10,007 bases of DNA from an uncultured Eubacteriales bacterium (GCA_900546615.1 URDJ01000066.1:1-10007), one strand, 5' to 3'. Counted from the first letter of the stretch, positions 1 to 7,131 are shown. Program-made: numbers and translations. Notes: generated from the letters alone by a model not told the origin.

Positions 1-8
1 TTGGGGCG

Positions 9-50
9 CCACTCCCGTTTCTTTTGGCAAGGACAAAAGAAATGGGGTGG
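9..50. repeat. Long imperfect inverted repeat (hairpin)
   Basis: Positions 9-26 pair with 34-50 to give a stem of about 17 bp, including G-T wobbles and one bulged C, around a 7-base loop (gcaagga, 27-33). The core arm is TTTCTTTTG against CAAAAGAAA. No T-tract follows on the + strand, so it is not a classical terminator in that direction. It lies about 40 bases upstream of the -35 box of the next gene, and may mark the end of a gene beyond the left edge or be a dispersed REP-like palindrome. Its function is unknown. Confidence 0.6.
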
Positions 51-89
51 CATATTCCCCCCCGCAGGCCGGAACAGTTTTTTTGCCTA

Positions 90-118
90 TTGCCAAGGGG
101 CTGTAAATATTGTATAAT
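90..118 (+). promoter_or_regulatory. Sigma-A-type promoter for the EF-G-like gene
   Basis: A -35 box TTGCCA (90-95, five of six consensus bases) and a perfect -10 box TATAAT (113-118) are separated by exactly 17 bp. Transcription would start near 124-126, giving a 5' leader of roughly 57 bases before the ATG at 182. This also rules out initiation at the upstream in-frame TTG at 122. I see no obvious operator or riboswitch fold in the short leader. Confidence 0.8.
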
Positions 119-181
119 TGATTGCCTTTCAGTTTGCGAAAACACTATGTTTTTAGTTTATATAAGGAGAGGACACAACAC

Positions 182-2209
182 ATGAGCTATGCAACCAAGG
201 ACATCCGCAACATCGCGCTGCTCGGTCACGGCGGCAACGGCAAGACCAGCCTCGCCGAGAGCATCCTTTTCCTGACCGGAGCCACCGACAGGCTCGGCAG
301 CTCGGCCGCGGGCAACTCCGTCTCGGACTATGATCCTGAGGAAATAAGGCGTCAGATAAGCATCTCCGCCAGCACGATGTACACCGATTATCAGAAGACC
401 AAAATAAACATCATCGACACTCCGGGTTACTTTGACTTCGCCGGCGAGGTCGCACAGGCCCTGCGCGTCGCGGATATCGGCATCATCTGCGTCTCCGCGA
501 AGGACGGTCTGAACGTCGGCGCCGAGAAAGCCTGGAAGGCCCTCTCCGACGCAAATCTGCCCCGTGCCATCTACATCTCCAAGGTAGATGAGGAGCACGC
601 CGATTTCTACAAGGCTTTCGAGCAGCTGCGCGAGAAGTTCGGACCCTCGCTCAGCCCCATGTCCGCTCCCATCATGGAGGGCACCAAGGTCACCGGCCTC
701 GTCGATATTCTCGCCCGCAAGGCCTATAAGTACGAGGGCAAGAAGCGCACCGAGATACCCATGCCCGCCGATATGTCCGACCGCGTCGAGGAGATGTACA
801 ATGAGATCGCCGAAAACGCCGCCGGCACCAGCGAGGAGCTGATGGACAAGTACCTCGAGACCATGGAGCTTTCCGCCGAGGAGATATACGGCGCGCTGGG
901 TACCGGCATCGCCGAGTGCGAGATCACCCCGGTCTTCTGCGGCAGCGCCGCCACCGGCCTCGGCACCGTCGTTCTGCTCGATGCCATCAAGAACTTCTTC
1001 CCCTACCCGCGTGAGGGCGGCAAGCTCGTCGATGAGAACGGCCCCGCGAAGGCGATCGTTTATAAGACCATCTCCGACCAGTTCGGCAAGTTCTCGCTGT
1101 TCAAGGTCATCTCCGGCAAGGTCACGCCCGACATGACCCTCGTGAACGCGAGAAGCGGAGCGCAGGAGAAGCTCGGCCACATCTACTACATGCAGGGCAA
1201 GAAGAACGTTGAGGTCCAGGAGATCGGCTGCGGCGACATCGGCGCCGTGTCGAAGCTCTCCGACACCAAGACCGGCGACACGCTCTGCGACGGCAAGGCC
1301 GTTGAGGCCGCGCCCGGCATCGAGTACGCCGTTCCCTGCTACTCCATGGCCATCGCCCCCAAGACGAAGGGCCAGGAGGACAAGGTCGCCCAGGGCCTCG
1401 CGAGGCTCGGCGAGGAGGACCGCTCCTTCACCATCACCAACAACGCGGAGACCAAGCAGATGGTCATCGCCGGCGCCGGCGACATCCACCTGGACGTGCT
1501 CTGCTCCAAGCTGAAGAACAAGTTCGGCGTCGAGGTCGAGCTTTCCCCGGCGAGGGTGCCCTACCGCGAGAAGATCCGCAAGCCTCTCAAGGCCCATGGC
1601 AGGCACAAGAAGCAGTCCGGCGGCCACGGCCAGTTCGGCGACGTGTGGATAGAGTTCGAGCCGCAGGATGAGCAGGAAGATATGATCTTCGCCGAGAACG
1701 TCTTCGGCGGCAGCGTGCCGAAGAACTTCTTCCCCGCCGTTGAGAAGGGCCTGCGCGAGTGCTGCACCAAGGGCGTGCTCGCCGGCTACCCGATGGTCTT
1801 CCTGAAGGCCACCCTCTACGACGGCTCCTACCACCCCGTCGACTCCTCCGAAATGGCGTTCAAGACCGCTGCCGGTCTCGCCTACAAGGAGCTGGTGAAC
1901 GCCAGCCCGGTCATCCTCGAGCCTATCGGCCTGCTGAAGGTCACCATCCCCGACGCGAACATGGGCGACATCATGAGCGATATCAGCTCCAAGCGCCGCG
2001 GCACCGTCATGGGAATGAACGCCGAGGGCGGCATGCAGACCGTCGAGGCTGAGGTCCCGATGGCCGAGATGTCGAGCTACGCCATCGACCTGCGCTCGAT
2101 GACTCAGGGCAGGGGCAGCTTCACGCTGGAGTTCTCCCGCTACAACGAGGCTCCCGCCGCCGTGCAGCAGAAGATAATCGACGAAGCCAAGGCAAACGCC
2201 GAGGAATAA
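182..2209 (+). CDS. fusA: EF-G-like translation GTPase (EF-G paralogue, FusA2 type)
   Basis: The product is a 675-residue cytoplasmic translational GTPase of the EF-G/EF-2 family. Visible motifs are the P-loop GHGGNGKT (15-22), switch I RQISI (57-61), switch II DTPGYFDF (79-86), G4 SKVD (133-136) and G5 GSA (254-256). Domain IV carries SGGHGQFG (about 479-486) and YHPVDSSE (550-557). Canonical EF-G has RGITI, DTPGH and NKxD; here Thr becomes Ser, the catalytic switch-II His becomes Tyr83, and Asn of NKxD becomes Ser. This pattern points to the EF-G-like paralogue group (often called FusA2/EF-G2) rather than the main elongation factor, which normally sits in the str operon with rpsL, rpsG and tuf; none of those is present here. 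The start is set by AAGGAGAGG (164-172), 9 bases before ATG 182. An in-frame TTG at 122 is rejected because it precedes the predicted transcript start. The family assignment is firm. The exact cellular role (translocation, recycling or a stress function) is inference. Confidence 0.93.
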   Translation: MSYATKDIRNIALLGHGGNGKTSLAESILFLTGATDRLGSSAAGNSVSDYDPEEIRRQISISASTMYTDYQKTKINIIDTPGYFDFAGEVAQALRVADIGIICVSAKDGLNVGAEKAWKALSDANLPRAIYISKVDEEHADFYKAFEQLREKFGPSLSPMSAPIMEGTKVTGLVDILARKAYKYEGKKRTEIPMPADMSDRVEEMYNEIAENAAGTSEELMDKYLETMELSAEEIYGALGTGIAECEITPVFCGSAATGLGTVVLLDAIKNFFPYPREGGKLVDENGPAKAIVYKTISDQFGKFSLFKVISGKVTPDMTLVNARSGAQEKLGHIYYMQGKKNVEVQEIGCGDIGAVSKLSDTKTGDTLCDGKAVEAAPGIEYAVPCYSMAIAPKTKGQEDKVAQGLARLGEEDRSFTITNNAETKQMVIAGAGDIHLDVLCSKLKNKFGVEVELSPARVPYREKIRKPLKAHGRHKKQSGGHGQFGDVWIEFEPQDEQEDMIFAENVFGGSVPKNFFPAVEKGLRECCTKGVLAGYPMVFLKATLYDGSYHPVDSSEMAFKTAAGLAYKELVNASPVILEPIGLLKVTIPDANMGDIMSDISSKRRGTVMGMNAEGGMQTVEAEVPMAEMSSYAIDLRSMTQGRGSFTLEFSRYNEAPAAVQQKIIDEAKANAEE

Positions 2210-2226
2210 TACACAAAACGACCATG

Positions 2227-2256
2227 GGGCCGCCGTTTGAGACGGCGGCCCGTTTT
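2227..2256 (+). terminator. Intrinsic terminator after the EF-G-like gene
   Basis: A perfect 10-bp GC-rich stem (2227-2236 with 2242-2251) closes a 5-base loop and is followed by GTTTT. It begins 17 bases after the stop codon. The T-tract is short, so some readthrough into the next gene is plausible. The ribosome binding site of the next gene begins only three bases after it. Confidence 0.75.
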
Positions 2257-2269
2257 GCAGGTGGACTCT

Positions 2270-3157
2270 ATGAAAAGAAACGCAAAAAATTCGATGTTTT
2301 TCGTGTGGGCGCTGGCCATTGCCGCCTGCCTCATTCTGGTGTTCTGCGCGCTGATCTTCTCCTCCTGCGGGGCGAGGGACGGCGGCGTGCCCATAACGAC
2401 CGAGCCGCCCGCAGCCTCCGACGCGCCGACTGACGACGGCGGCAGCGGCTCCGGCGACGATGTCCAGACCAGCTCGCCTGACGACGGCAGCGGCGAGGGC
2501 GGGGATGCCCCGGCGACCGACGCGCCCGTCAGCTCCGCTGTTCTCGGCGAGACCGAGGATGCCGGGCAGGAGTACATCGACAAGCTCACCTTCCTCGGCG
2601 ACAGCACGACCTACGGCCTCAAGGCCTATGAAGTCCTCACCGGCGGCAAGAACACGACCCAGGTCTGGACGCCCGCGAACGGTACGCTGACACTCTACAA
2701 CTACGCGACGGCGACCATCGTCTTCCCCGAGACCGGCGAGGAGATAAGCATAGTAGACGCCGTGACGCGTAAGCAGCCGGAGTATCTGGTCATCACGCTC
2801 GGCGTAAACGGCGTGGCGGAGATGGACGAGGACTGGTTCAAGCAGGACTACACGGCCCTTGTGCAGAGCATACAGGCCGCCAGCCCGAACACGAAGATAA
2901 TCTGCAACTCCATCTACCCCGTCGAGAACGACTATGAGCACATAGCGTCCATAAACAACGAGAATATCCCGCGTGCGAACGGCTGGATACTCGAGGTCGC
3001 GGAGGCCACGGGCTGCAAATACGCCGACAGCGCGAGCGTGCTCAAGCTCGAGGACGGCAGCCTGAACGAGAGCTACGGCAACGGCGACGGCATCCACCTG
3101 AACGCCGACGGCTTCAACGCCGTACTGCAGTACCTGCGCACGCACGCATACCAGTGA
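2270..3157 (+). CDS. SGNH/GDSL-type hydrolase, putative lipoprotein
   Basis: The 295-residue product is predicted to be exported. A basic N-terminus (MKRNAK) is followed by a hydrophobic segment (about 9-30) ending in FSSC, a weak lipobox with Cys33. Residues 34 to about 90 form a low-complexity Gly/Ser/Asp/Pro/Thr linker, as expected for a domain tethered outside the membrane. The SGNH domain follows: block I GDSTTYG (110-116, nucleophile Ser112), GVNG (178-181, oxyanion Asn180) and the terminal DGIHLN (273-278, Asp273 and His276). Members of this fold are esterases, lipases or carbohydrate O-acetyl hydrolases/transferases. The likely site of action is the cell wall or an extracellular glycan, but the substrate cannot be read from the sequence. 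ATG 2270 is preceded by AGGTGG (2259-2264) and fits the signal peptide; in-frame codons upstream fall inside the terminator. The DUF4358 gene follows after 13 bases, so the two are probably cotranscribed. Confidence 0.85.
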   Translation: MKRNAKNSMFFVWALAIAACLILVFCALIFSSCGARDGGVPITTEPPAASDAPTDDGGSGSGDDVQTSSPDDGSGEGGDAPATDAPVSSAVLGETEDAGQEYIDKLTFLGDSTTYGLKAYEVLTGGKNTTQVWTPANGTLTLYNYATATIVFPETGEEISIVDAVTRKQPEYLVITLGVNGVAEMDEDWFKQDYTALVQSIQAASPNTKIICNSIYPVENDYEHIASINNENIPRANGWILEVAEATGCKYADSASVLKLEDGSLNESYGNGDGIHLNADGFNAVLQYLRTHAYQ

Positions 3158-3170
3158 CGAGGTGAGAAGA

Positions 3171-3650
3171 ATGAAAAAAGCCGCATTTCTGACGGCTCTG
3201 GCACTTGCGCTCTGCATCATCCTGAGCGCCTGCGGCAGCGAGGCCGCTGCCGAGCCTGAGATGAGCGAGGTGGTCGCAGCGGTCGAGGCCGTGGTGCCGA
3301 CCGACAATATGACGGAGATGCCCGGCAGCTATCTCGAAAACGTCTTCAAGCTCACGACGGAGCAGTACGCGGACTGCCATGTCATGTCCACCAACGTCGG
3401 CACGTCGATAGACGAGTTCGGCATCTTCAAGGGCGCGGATGAGGCGCAGGCGGCGGATCTGAAATCTGCTGTTGAGGCCTATCTGAAATTCCGGCTGGAC
3501 AGCTGGATGCCGGAGTATCTGCCCGAGGAGTTCCCTAAGCTGCAGAGCGCCAAGGTATGGACAGACGGCAACTATGTGATGTACGCCATTCTCTCCGACG
3601 ACATGCTCGCTGCCGCAGGCAGCGCCTTCGAGGGCTGCTTCAAGGGCTGA
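3171..3650 (+). CDS. DUF4358 family lipoprotein
   Basis: The 159-residue product has a clear lipoprotein signal: MKK, a hydrophobic stretch (5-18) and lipobox LSAC with Cys21 as the predicted lipidated residue. The mature part matches the DUF4358 pattern as I know it, with DEFGIFK (81-87), a WMPEYLPEEFPKL segment and a late GNYVMYAIL strand. The biochemical function is unknown. Genes of this family often sit beside SGNH-type and MBOAT O-acyltransferase genes in Clostridia, which fits the SGNH lipoprotein immediately upstream. The start ATG 3171 has GAGGTGA (3159-3165) about 5 bases before it. A GTG at 3162 would overlap that ribosome site and is less likely. The gap from the previous stop is 13 bases, so this is a two-gene unit ending at the terminator at 3667-3711. 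Confidence 0.85.
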   Translation: MKKAAFLTALALALCIILSACGSEAAAEPEMSEVVAAVEAVVPTDNMTEMPGSYLENVFKLTTEQYADCHVMSTNVGTSIDEFGIFKGADEAQAADLKSAVEAYLKFRLDSWMPEYLPEEFPKLQSAKVWTDGNYVMYAILSDDMLAAAGSAFEGCFKG

Positions 3651-3666
3651 GCGCACGCACTAAAGT

Positions 3667-3711
3667 AAAAAAGGAAGCTCATGACGCTGCAGCGCCGTGA
3701 GCTTCCTTTTT
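3667..3711. terminator. Bidirectional intrinsic terminator between convergent genes
   Basis: A 14-bp outer stem (3668-3681 with 3698-3711) encloses a loop containing a small CGCTGCAGCG palindrome. It carries T5 on the + strand (3707-3711) and six T's on the - strand (the A-run 3667-3672). It lies between the stop of the DUF4358 gene (3650) and the stop of the leftward DMT transporter gene (3725), and so serves both transcripts. Confidence 0.9.
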
Positions 3712-3724
3712 ATATCCTGTTTTA

Positions 3725-4609
3725 TCACGCCCGGGCCTTTGTCCTTATGAAGCTCAGCTTCGTCTCCGAGATGAGCACAGCTATGAATATCAGCACAAAG
3801 CCCGTGAGGGTCTTGAGGCTCAGCTGCTCGTGGTAGAAAATGACGGAGAGCAGCGTGCCGAATACCGATTCCAGCGTGAGGATGATGGACGCCGTCTGCG
3901 GGGTCGTGTGCTTCTGCCCTATCGTTTGCAGCAGGAAGCAGATACCCGTGCACATGAAGCAGAGGTAGGCTATCGACCACCAGGCGGACGCGGGCACGCC
4001 CGTCGGGAAGGCCGAGACCATCGGCGCCGTCACCCAGCACCACAGCCCCGCCACTGCAAACTGTACCATCGACAGCAGCACCGGACTGCGCCCCTCCACC
4101 GCGCGCGAGGTGAGGATAATGTGCAGGGCGTAGAATATGCCGCAGCAGATGGTCAGCCCGTCGCCCAGTCCGAGGCTCAGGTCCCCGTCCAGCGACACCA
4201 GCGCCATGCCTATGATACACACCAGCGCCGCGCCGAGATTATACGCATCGGGCCGCTTCTTAGTGAACGCCCACCACATGAATGGCACAAGCACGCAGTA
4301 AGTCGCCGTCAAAAATGCGTTCTTGCCCGGCGTCGTGTATTCAAGCCCGAAGGTCTGCAGCGTATACGCGGCAAAGAGCGCAGTGCCGAGTACTGCCCCT
4401 TTCTTCAGATACTGCCGGTCGAGCTGCTTGAGCTCCTTCCAGCCGATCAGCGCCATCAGCGCCGCCGCGCCCGTAAACCTCAGTGCGAGCACCCACAGAG
4501 TCGGCACCGAGTCCAAAGTTGATTTCAGTATTATGAACGACGAGCCCCAGATGAGCGTCGCCCCAAGGAGCGAGGCCCGGCCCAGTCGCCGGTTCTGTCC
4601 GTTTGCCAT
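3725..4609 (-). CDS. EamA/DMT-family transporter
   Basis: The 294-residue hydrophobic protein has about ten membrane segments arranged as two EamA repeats (roughly residues 12-140 and 151-282). The first helix contains GATLIWGSSF. The second repeat ends with the typical ESVFGTLLSVIFYHE (247-261), a last helix and a short basic tail. This is the drug/metabolite transporter superfamily: inner-membrane carriers that usually export metabolites, amino acids or drugs. Substrates are not predictable from sequence. The length is normal for a two-repeat member. The start codon is 8 bases after the pcrA stop, and a TAA two codons upstream excludes a longer form. No Shine-Dalgarno sequence is properly spaced: AAGG ends one base before the ATG and GAAGG is about 16 bases away. 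Translation is probably coupled to pcrA. Confidence 0.9.
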   Translation of the reverse strand: MANGQNRRLGRASLLGATLIWGSSFIILKSTLDSVPTLWVLALRFTGAAALMALIGWKELKQLDRQYLKKGAVLGTALFAAYTLQTFGLEYTTPGKNAFLTATYCVLVPFMWWAFTKKRPDAYNLGAALVCIIGMALVSLDGDLSLGLGDGLTICCGIFYALHIILTSRAVEGRSPVLLSMVQFAVAGLWCWVTAPMVSAFPTGVPASAWWSIAYLCFMCTGICFLLQTIGQKHTTPQTASIILTLESVFGTLLSVIFYHEQLSLKTLTGFVLIFIAVLISETKLSFIRTKARA

Positions 4610-4617
4610 GCCTTATC

Positions 4618-7023
4618 TCACGTTTCCTTCTTCATATGCTGCGACGCGGCGCGGAGCATCAGCCTCTTTACCCCGACCTCGTCAAAGGTTATCTCTATGA
4701 GCGCGTCCCCGCCCATGGGCGTGACCTTAGTTATCTCGCCCTTGCCGAAGGCCCGGTGCACTACCCGGTCCCCGAGGTTAAACTTCGGCTTCTCCGAGGC
4801 CGCCGGGGCCGGGCTGGGCGCGTGCACCTGATTTGGCCGCTGCCTCTCTGCCCCGAACGAGCCGTAGTAGCGCTTTTTATCAAACTGCCGGGCCGGGCGC
4901 TCGGCTTCCTCGTCCGCTCCGGGCTTCTTCTGCGCGCTCACGCCCTGCCGCTCCAGGTCCTCCTCGGGTATCTCCTCCGTGAAGCGCGAGGGCAGGTTCA
5001 TGCTCGTGCGGCCGAAGATCATCCTCTGCCGCGCGCAGCTCAGATACAGCCGCTCCCGCGCGCGTGTGAGCGCCACGTAGCAGAGGCGGCGCTCCTCCTC
5101 CATTTCCTCCGGCTCGCCTATGCAGCGCACGCCGGGGAACAGCCCTTCCTCCATGCCCACGATATACACCTCGGGGAACTCCAGCCCCTTGGCGCTGTGC
5201 ATGGTCATCATTACCGCGCAGTCCGTGTCGCGGTCGTAGCTGTCTATGTCCGTATACAGCGCCACCTCGTCCAGAAATCCCGCGAGGGTGGCGTCGCCGG
5301 TCTCCTTGATGTAGCCCAGTATGTTCGTCTTAAGCTCGTTCACGTTCTCGAGCCGCGCCATGGCCTCGTCTCCGCCCTTCTCCTGAAGCGCGCGGACGTA
5401 GCCCGAGCGGTCCAGAACCGCGTCGTACAGCAGGTCCACCGGCTGGCTTTCCGCCATCGCCCGCAGCTCCGCCATCATGTCCGTGAATCCGATGAGCCGC
5501 GCCGCCGAGCGGGACAGCTCCTCGTACTGGTTCGCGCGGGATATCACGTCGTAGAGGCTCCGGCTCTCCCGCAGGGCTATCTCTGCCGCGGTGTCGATGG
5601 TCTTGGCCCCGATGCCGCGCGGGGGCGAGTTGATTATCCTCCTGAGCCTCAGGTCGTCCGAGGGCGAGAGGATGACGCAGAGGTAGGCCAGCACGTCCTT
5701 TACCTCCGCGCGGTCAAAGAACCTCATGCCCCCGACCACCTTGTACGGGATGCCGTTGCGCTTGAAGGCGAACTCCAGCCTGTTCGACTGCGCGTTCATC
5801 CGGTAGAGCACCGCGCAGTCGCGGAAATTGCCGCCGCCGCCCCTGTGCGCCAGTATCCTCGAGGCCACGAACTGCGCCTCGTCGTCCTCGTTGCGCGCGG
5901 TGTAGAGCAGCAGCTTCTGCCCCTGTCCGGCGTTTGTCCAGAGCGTCTTGCCCTTGCGCTCGGTGTTGTGCGCTATGACGGCGTTCGCCGCCGAGAGGAT
6001 GTGCCCCGTGCTGCGGTAGTTCTGCTCCAGCCTTATCGTCCGACAGCGCTTGTACTGCTTCTCGAAGCTGAGTATGTTCTCAATGGTCGCGCCGCGGAAC
6101 TTGTATATGCTTTGGTCGTCGTCGCCCACGACGCAGATGTTCCCCCAGCCGTCCGCCAGCATGGAGGCAAGCATGTACTGCAGGTTGTTCGTGTCCTGAT
6201 ACTCGTCGATGAGGACGTACTTGAACTGCCTCTGGTAGTGCTCGAGCACATCCTGATGCTCCTGAAAGAGCCGGACGGTGTTATACAGCAGGTCGTCGAA
6301 GTCCATCGCGCCCGCCGCGAACAGCCGCGCCGCATAGACCTTGTAGACCTCGGCTATCTTCCTCGCCCTCGGGTCGGGCGAATTGCCGTACTTCGCCGCA
6401 TACGCCTCGGGCGAGAGCAGCTCGTCCCTGGCCGAATCCAGCCGTGCGAGTATGGCCTTCGGCGGGTAGACCTTCTCGTCCAAATCCATCTCCTTGAGTA
6501 TGGCCTTCATGACCGAGAGCCTGTCCGAGGTATCGTAGATGGTGAAATCCTTCGGGTAACCCAGCCGGTCGGCGTCGCGCCGCAGGATGCGGACGCAGGC
6601 GGAGTGGAAGGTGCGCGCCCAGATATCGTTCGCGCTCTCGCCCAGCATGCGCTCGAGCCGCGACTTCATCTCGTCCGCGGCCTTGTTGGTGAAGGTGATG
6701 GCAATGATCCTCCACGGCTCCACCGGCTCGAAAACCGCGAGACGGCTCGCCTCCTCCGACGGCCCGGCCTCGAGCACCGCAAGCTCAGCCTCCGTCGCGC
6801 TCTCCGGCACCTCGTCCGTATCCGAAGCCCGGCCGTATTTGAGCAGGTTGGCTATGCGGTTTATGAGCACCGTGGTCTTTCCGCTCCCGGCCCCGGCAAG
6901 AACCAGCAGAGGGCCTTCCGTGGCAAGCACGGCCTCCCTCTGCATGGGGTTGAGCTTCGCGAACTCGGCCTCGACGACCTTCTTTCTCGCAGCGATATAT
7001 CTTTTTTCAAACTCAGTTTTCAT
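4618..7023 (-). CDS. pcrA: ATP-dependent DNA helicase PcrA/UvrD
   Basis: This 801-residue superfamily 1A 3'-5' helicase acts in nucleotide excision repair, replication restart and clearing RecA or stalled polymerase from DNA. All motifs are visible: Q (LNPMQ, Gln28), Walker A AGAGSGKT (43-50), Ia ITFTNKAADEM (109-119), II LIDEYQDT (271-278), III GDDDQSIYKFRGA (300-312), IV LEQNYRST (332-339), V MTMHSAKGLEF (606-616) and VI YVALTRARERLYL (649-661). A variable linker follows, then a C-terminal Tudor-like domain (about 747-790; GDRVVHRAFGKGEI), which in PcrA/UvrD binds RNA polymerase. About 42 residues, rich in Asp, Glu and Ala (63-104), are inserted between motifs I and Ia compared with E. coli UvrD. 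ATG 7023 is the only possible start: no ATG, GTG or TTG occurs in frame between it and the upstream TGA, and the next Met (27) lies inside motif Q. No good ribosome binding site precedes it. Confidence 0.97.
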   Translation of the reverse strand: MKTEFEKRYIAARKKVVEAEFAKLNPMQREAVLATEGPLLVLAGAGSGKTTVLINRIANLLKYGRASDTDEVPESATEAELAVLEAGPSEEASRLAVFEPVEPWRIIAITFTNKAADEMKSRLERMLGESANDIWARTFHSACVRILRRDADRLGYPKDFTIYDTSDRLSVMKAILKEMDLDEKVYPPKAILARLDSARDELLSPEAYAAKYGNSPDPRARKIAEVYKVYAARLFAAGAMDFDDLLYNTVRLFQEHQDVLEHYQRQFKYVLIDEYQDTNNLQYMLASMLADGWGNICVVGDDDQSIYKFRGATIENILSFEKQYKRCRTIRLEQNYRSTGHILSAANAVIAHNTERKGKTLWTNAGQGQKLLLYTARNEDDEAQFVASRILAHRGGGGNFRDCAVLYRMNAQSNRLEFAFKRNGIPYKVVGGMRFFDRAEVKDVLAYLCVILSPSDDLRLRRIINSPPRGIGAKTIDTAAEIALRESRSLYDVISRANQYEELSRSAARLIGFTDMMAELRAMAESQPVDLLYDAVLDRSGYVRALQEKGGDEAMARLENVNELKTNILGYIKETGDATLAGFLDEVALYTDIDSYDRDTDCAVMMTMHSAKGLEFPEVYIVGMEEGLFPGVRCIGEPEEMEEERRLCYVALTRARERLYLSCARQRMIFGRTSMNLPSRFTEEIPEEDLERQGVSAQKKPGADEEAERPARQFDKKRYYGSFGAERQRPNQVHAPSPAPAASEKPKFNLGDRVVHRAFGKGEITKVTPMGGDALIEITFDEVGVKRLMLRAASQHMKKET

Positions 7024-7033
7024 GGCAAGCGAT

Positions 7034-7062
7034 ATTCTACCACATCCATTCTTTCAGTACAA
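7034..7062 (-). promoter_or_regulatory. Putative promoter of pcrA, possibly giving a leaderless mRNA
   Basis: On the - strand a -35-like TTGTAC (7062-7057) and a -10 box TAGAAT (7039-7034) are 17 bp apart, and the -10 is extended (TGG directly before it). Only 10 bases separate the -10 box from the ATG at 7023, so transcription would begin within about 1-5 bases of the start codon. The -35 matches only three of six consensus bases, so the call rests mainly on the extended -10 and its position between the permease terminator and pcrA. Confidence 0.5.
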
Positions 7063-7077
7063 GCCCTCCAAATGCCC

Positions 7078-7111
7078 AAAAAACGCCCGTCCCTGAGTTC
7101 CGGGACGGGCG
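7078..7111 (-). terminator. Intrinsic terminator of the permease gene
   Basis: On the - strand a perfect 10-bp stem CGCCCGTCCC/GGGACGGGCG (7111-7102 with 7093-7084) with an 8-base loop is followed by six T's (7083-7078). It starts about 20 bases after the permease stop codon and ends the ygeY-ygeW-permease transcript. It also insulates pcrA. Confidence 0.92.
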
Positions 7112-7131
7112 GGTTTGTCTGCCGGTCGGTA

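Noticed and set aside
122..181. An in-frame TTG start that would extend the EF-G-like protein by 20 residues.
   Set aside because: It lies upstream of the transcript start predicted from the -10 box at 113-118, has no ribosome site, and the extension does not look like an EF-G N-terminus. ATG 182 has AAGGAGAGG at ideal spacing.
2274..2368. The hydrophobic N-terminus of the SGNH protein as a permanent membrane anchor rather than a lipoprotein signal.
   Set aside because: It is not excluded, since the lipobox FSSC is weak. The Cys at the end of the hydrophobic stretch, the low-complexity linker after it and the lipoprotein neighbour favour lipidation, so I kept the lipoprotein call with a caveat.
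158..3307. A 1049-codon open frame on the - strand opposite the EF-G-like and SGNH genes.
   Set aside because: It is the same kind of GC-bias shadow. It crosses a terminator and two real genes, and its low-complexity translation matches no family.
3660..4220. A 186-codon - strand frame overlapping the DMT transporter gene.
   Set aside because: It is out of frame with the hydrophobic EamA protein, runs through the bidirectional terminator, and has a His/Arg/Gly-rich shadow composition.
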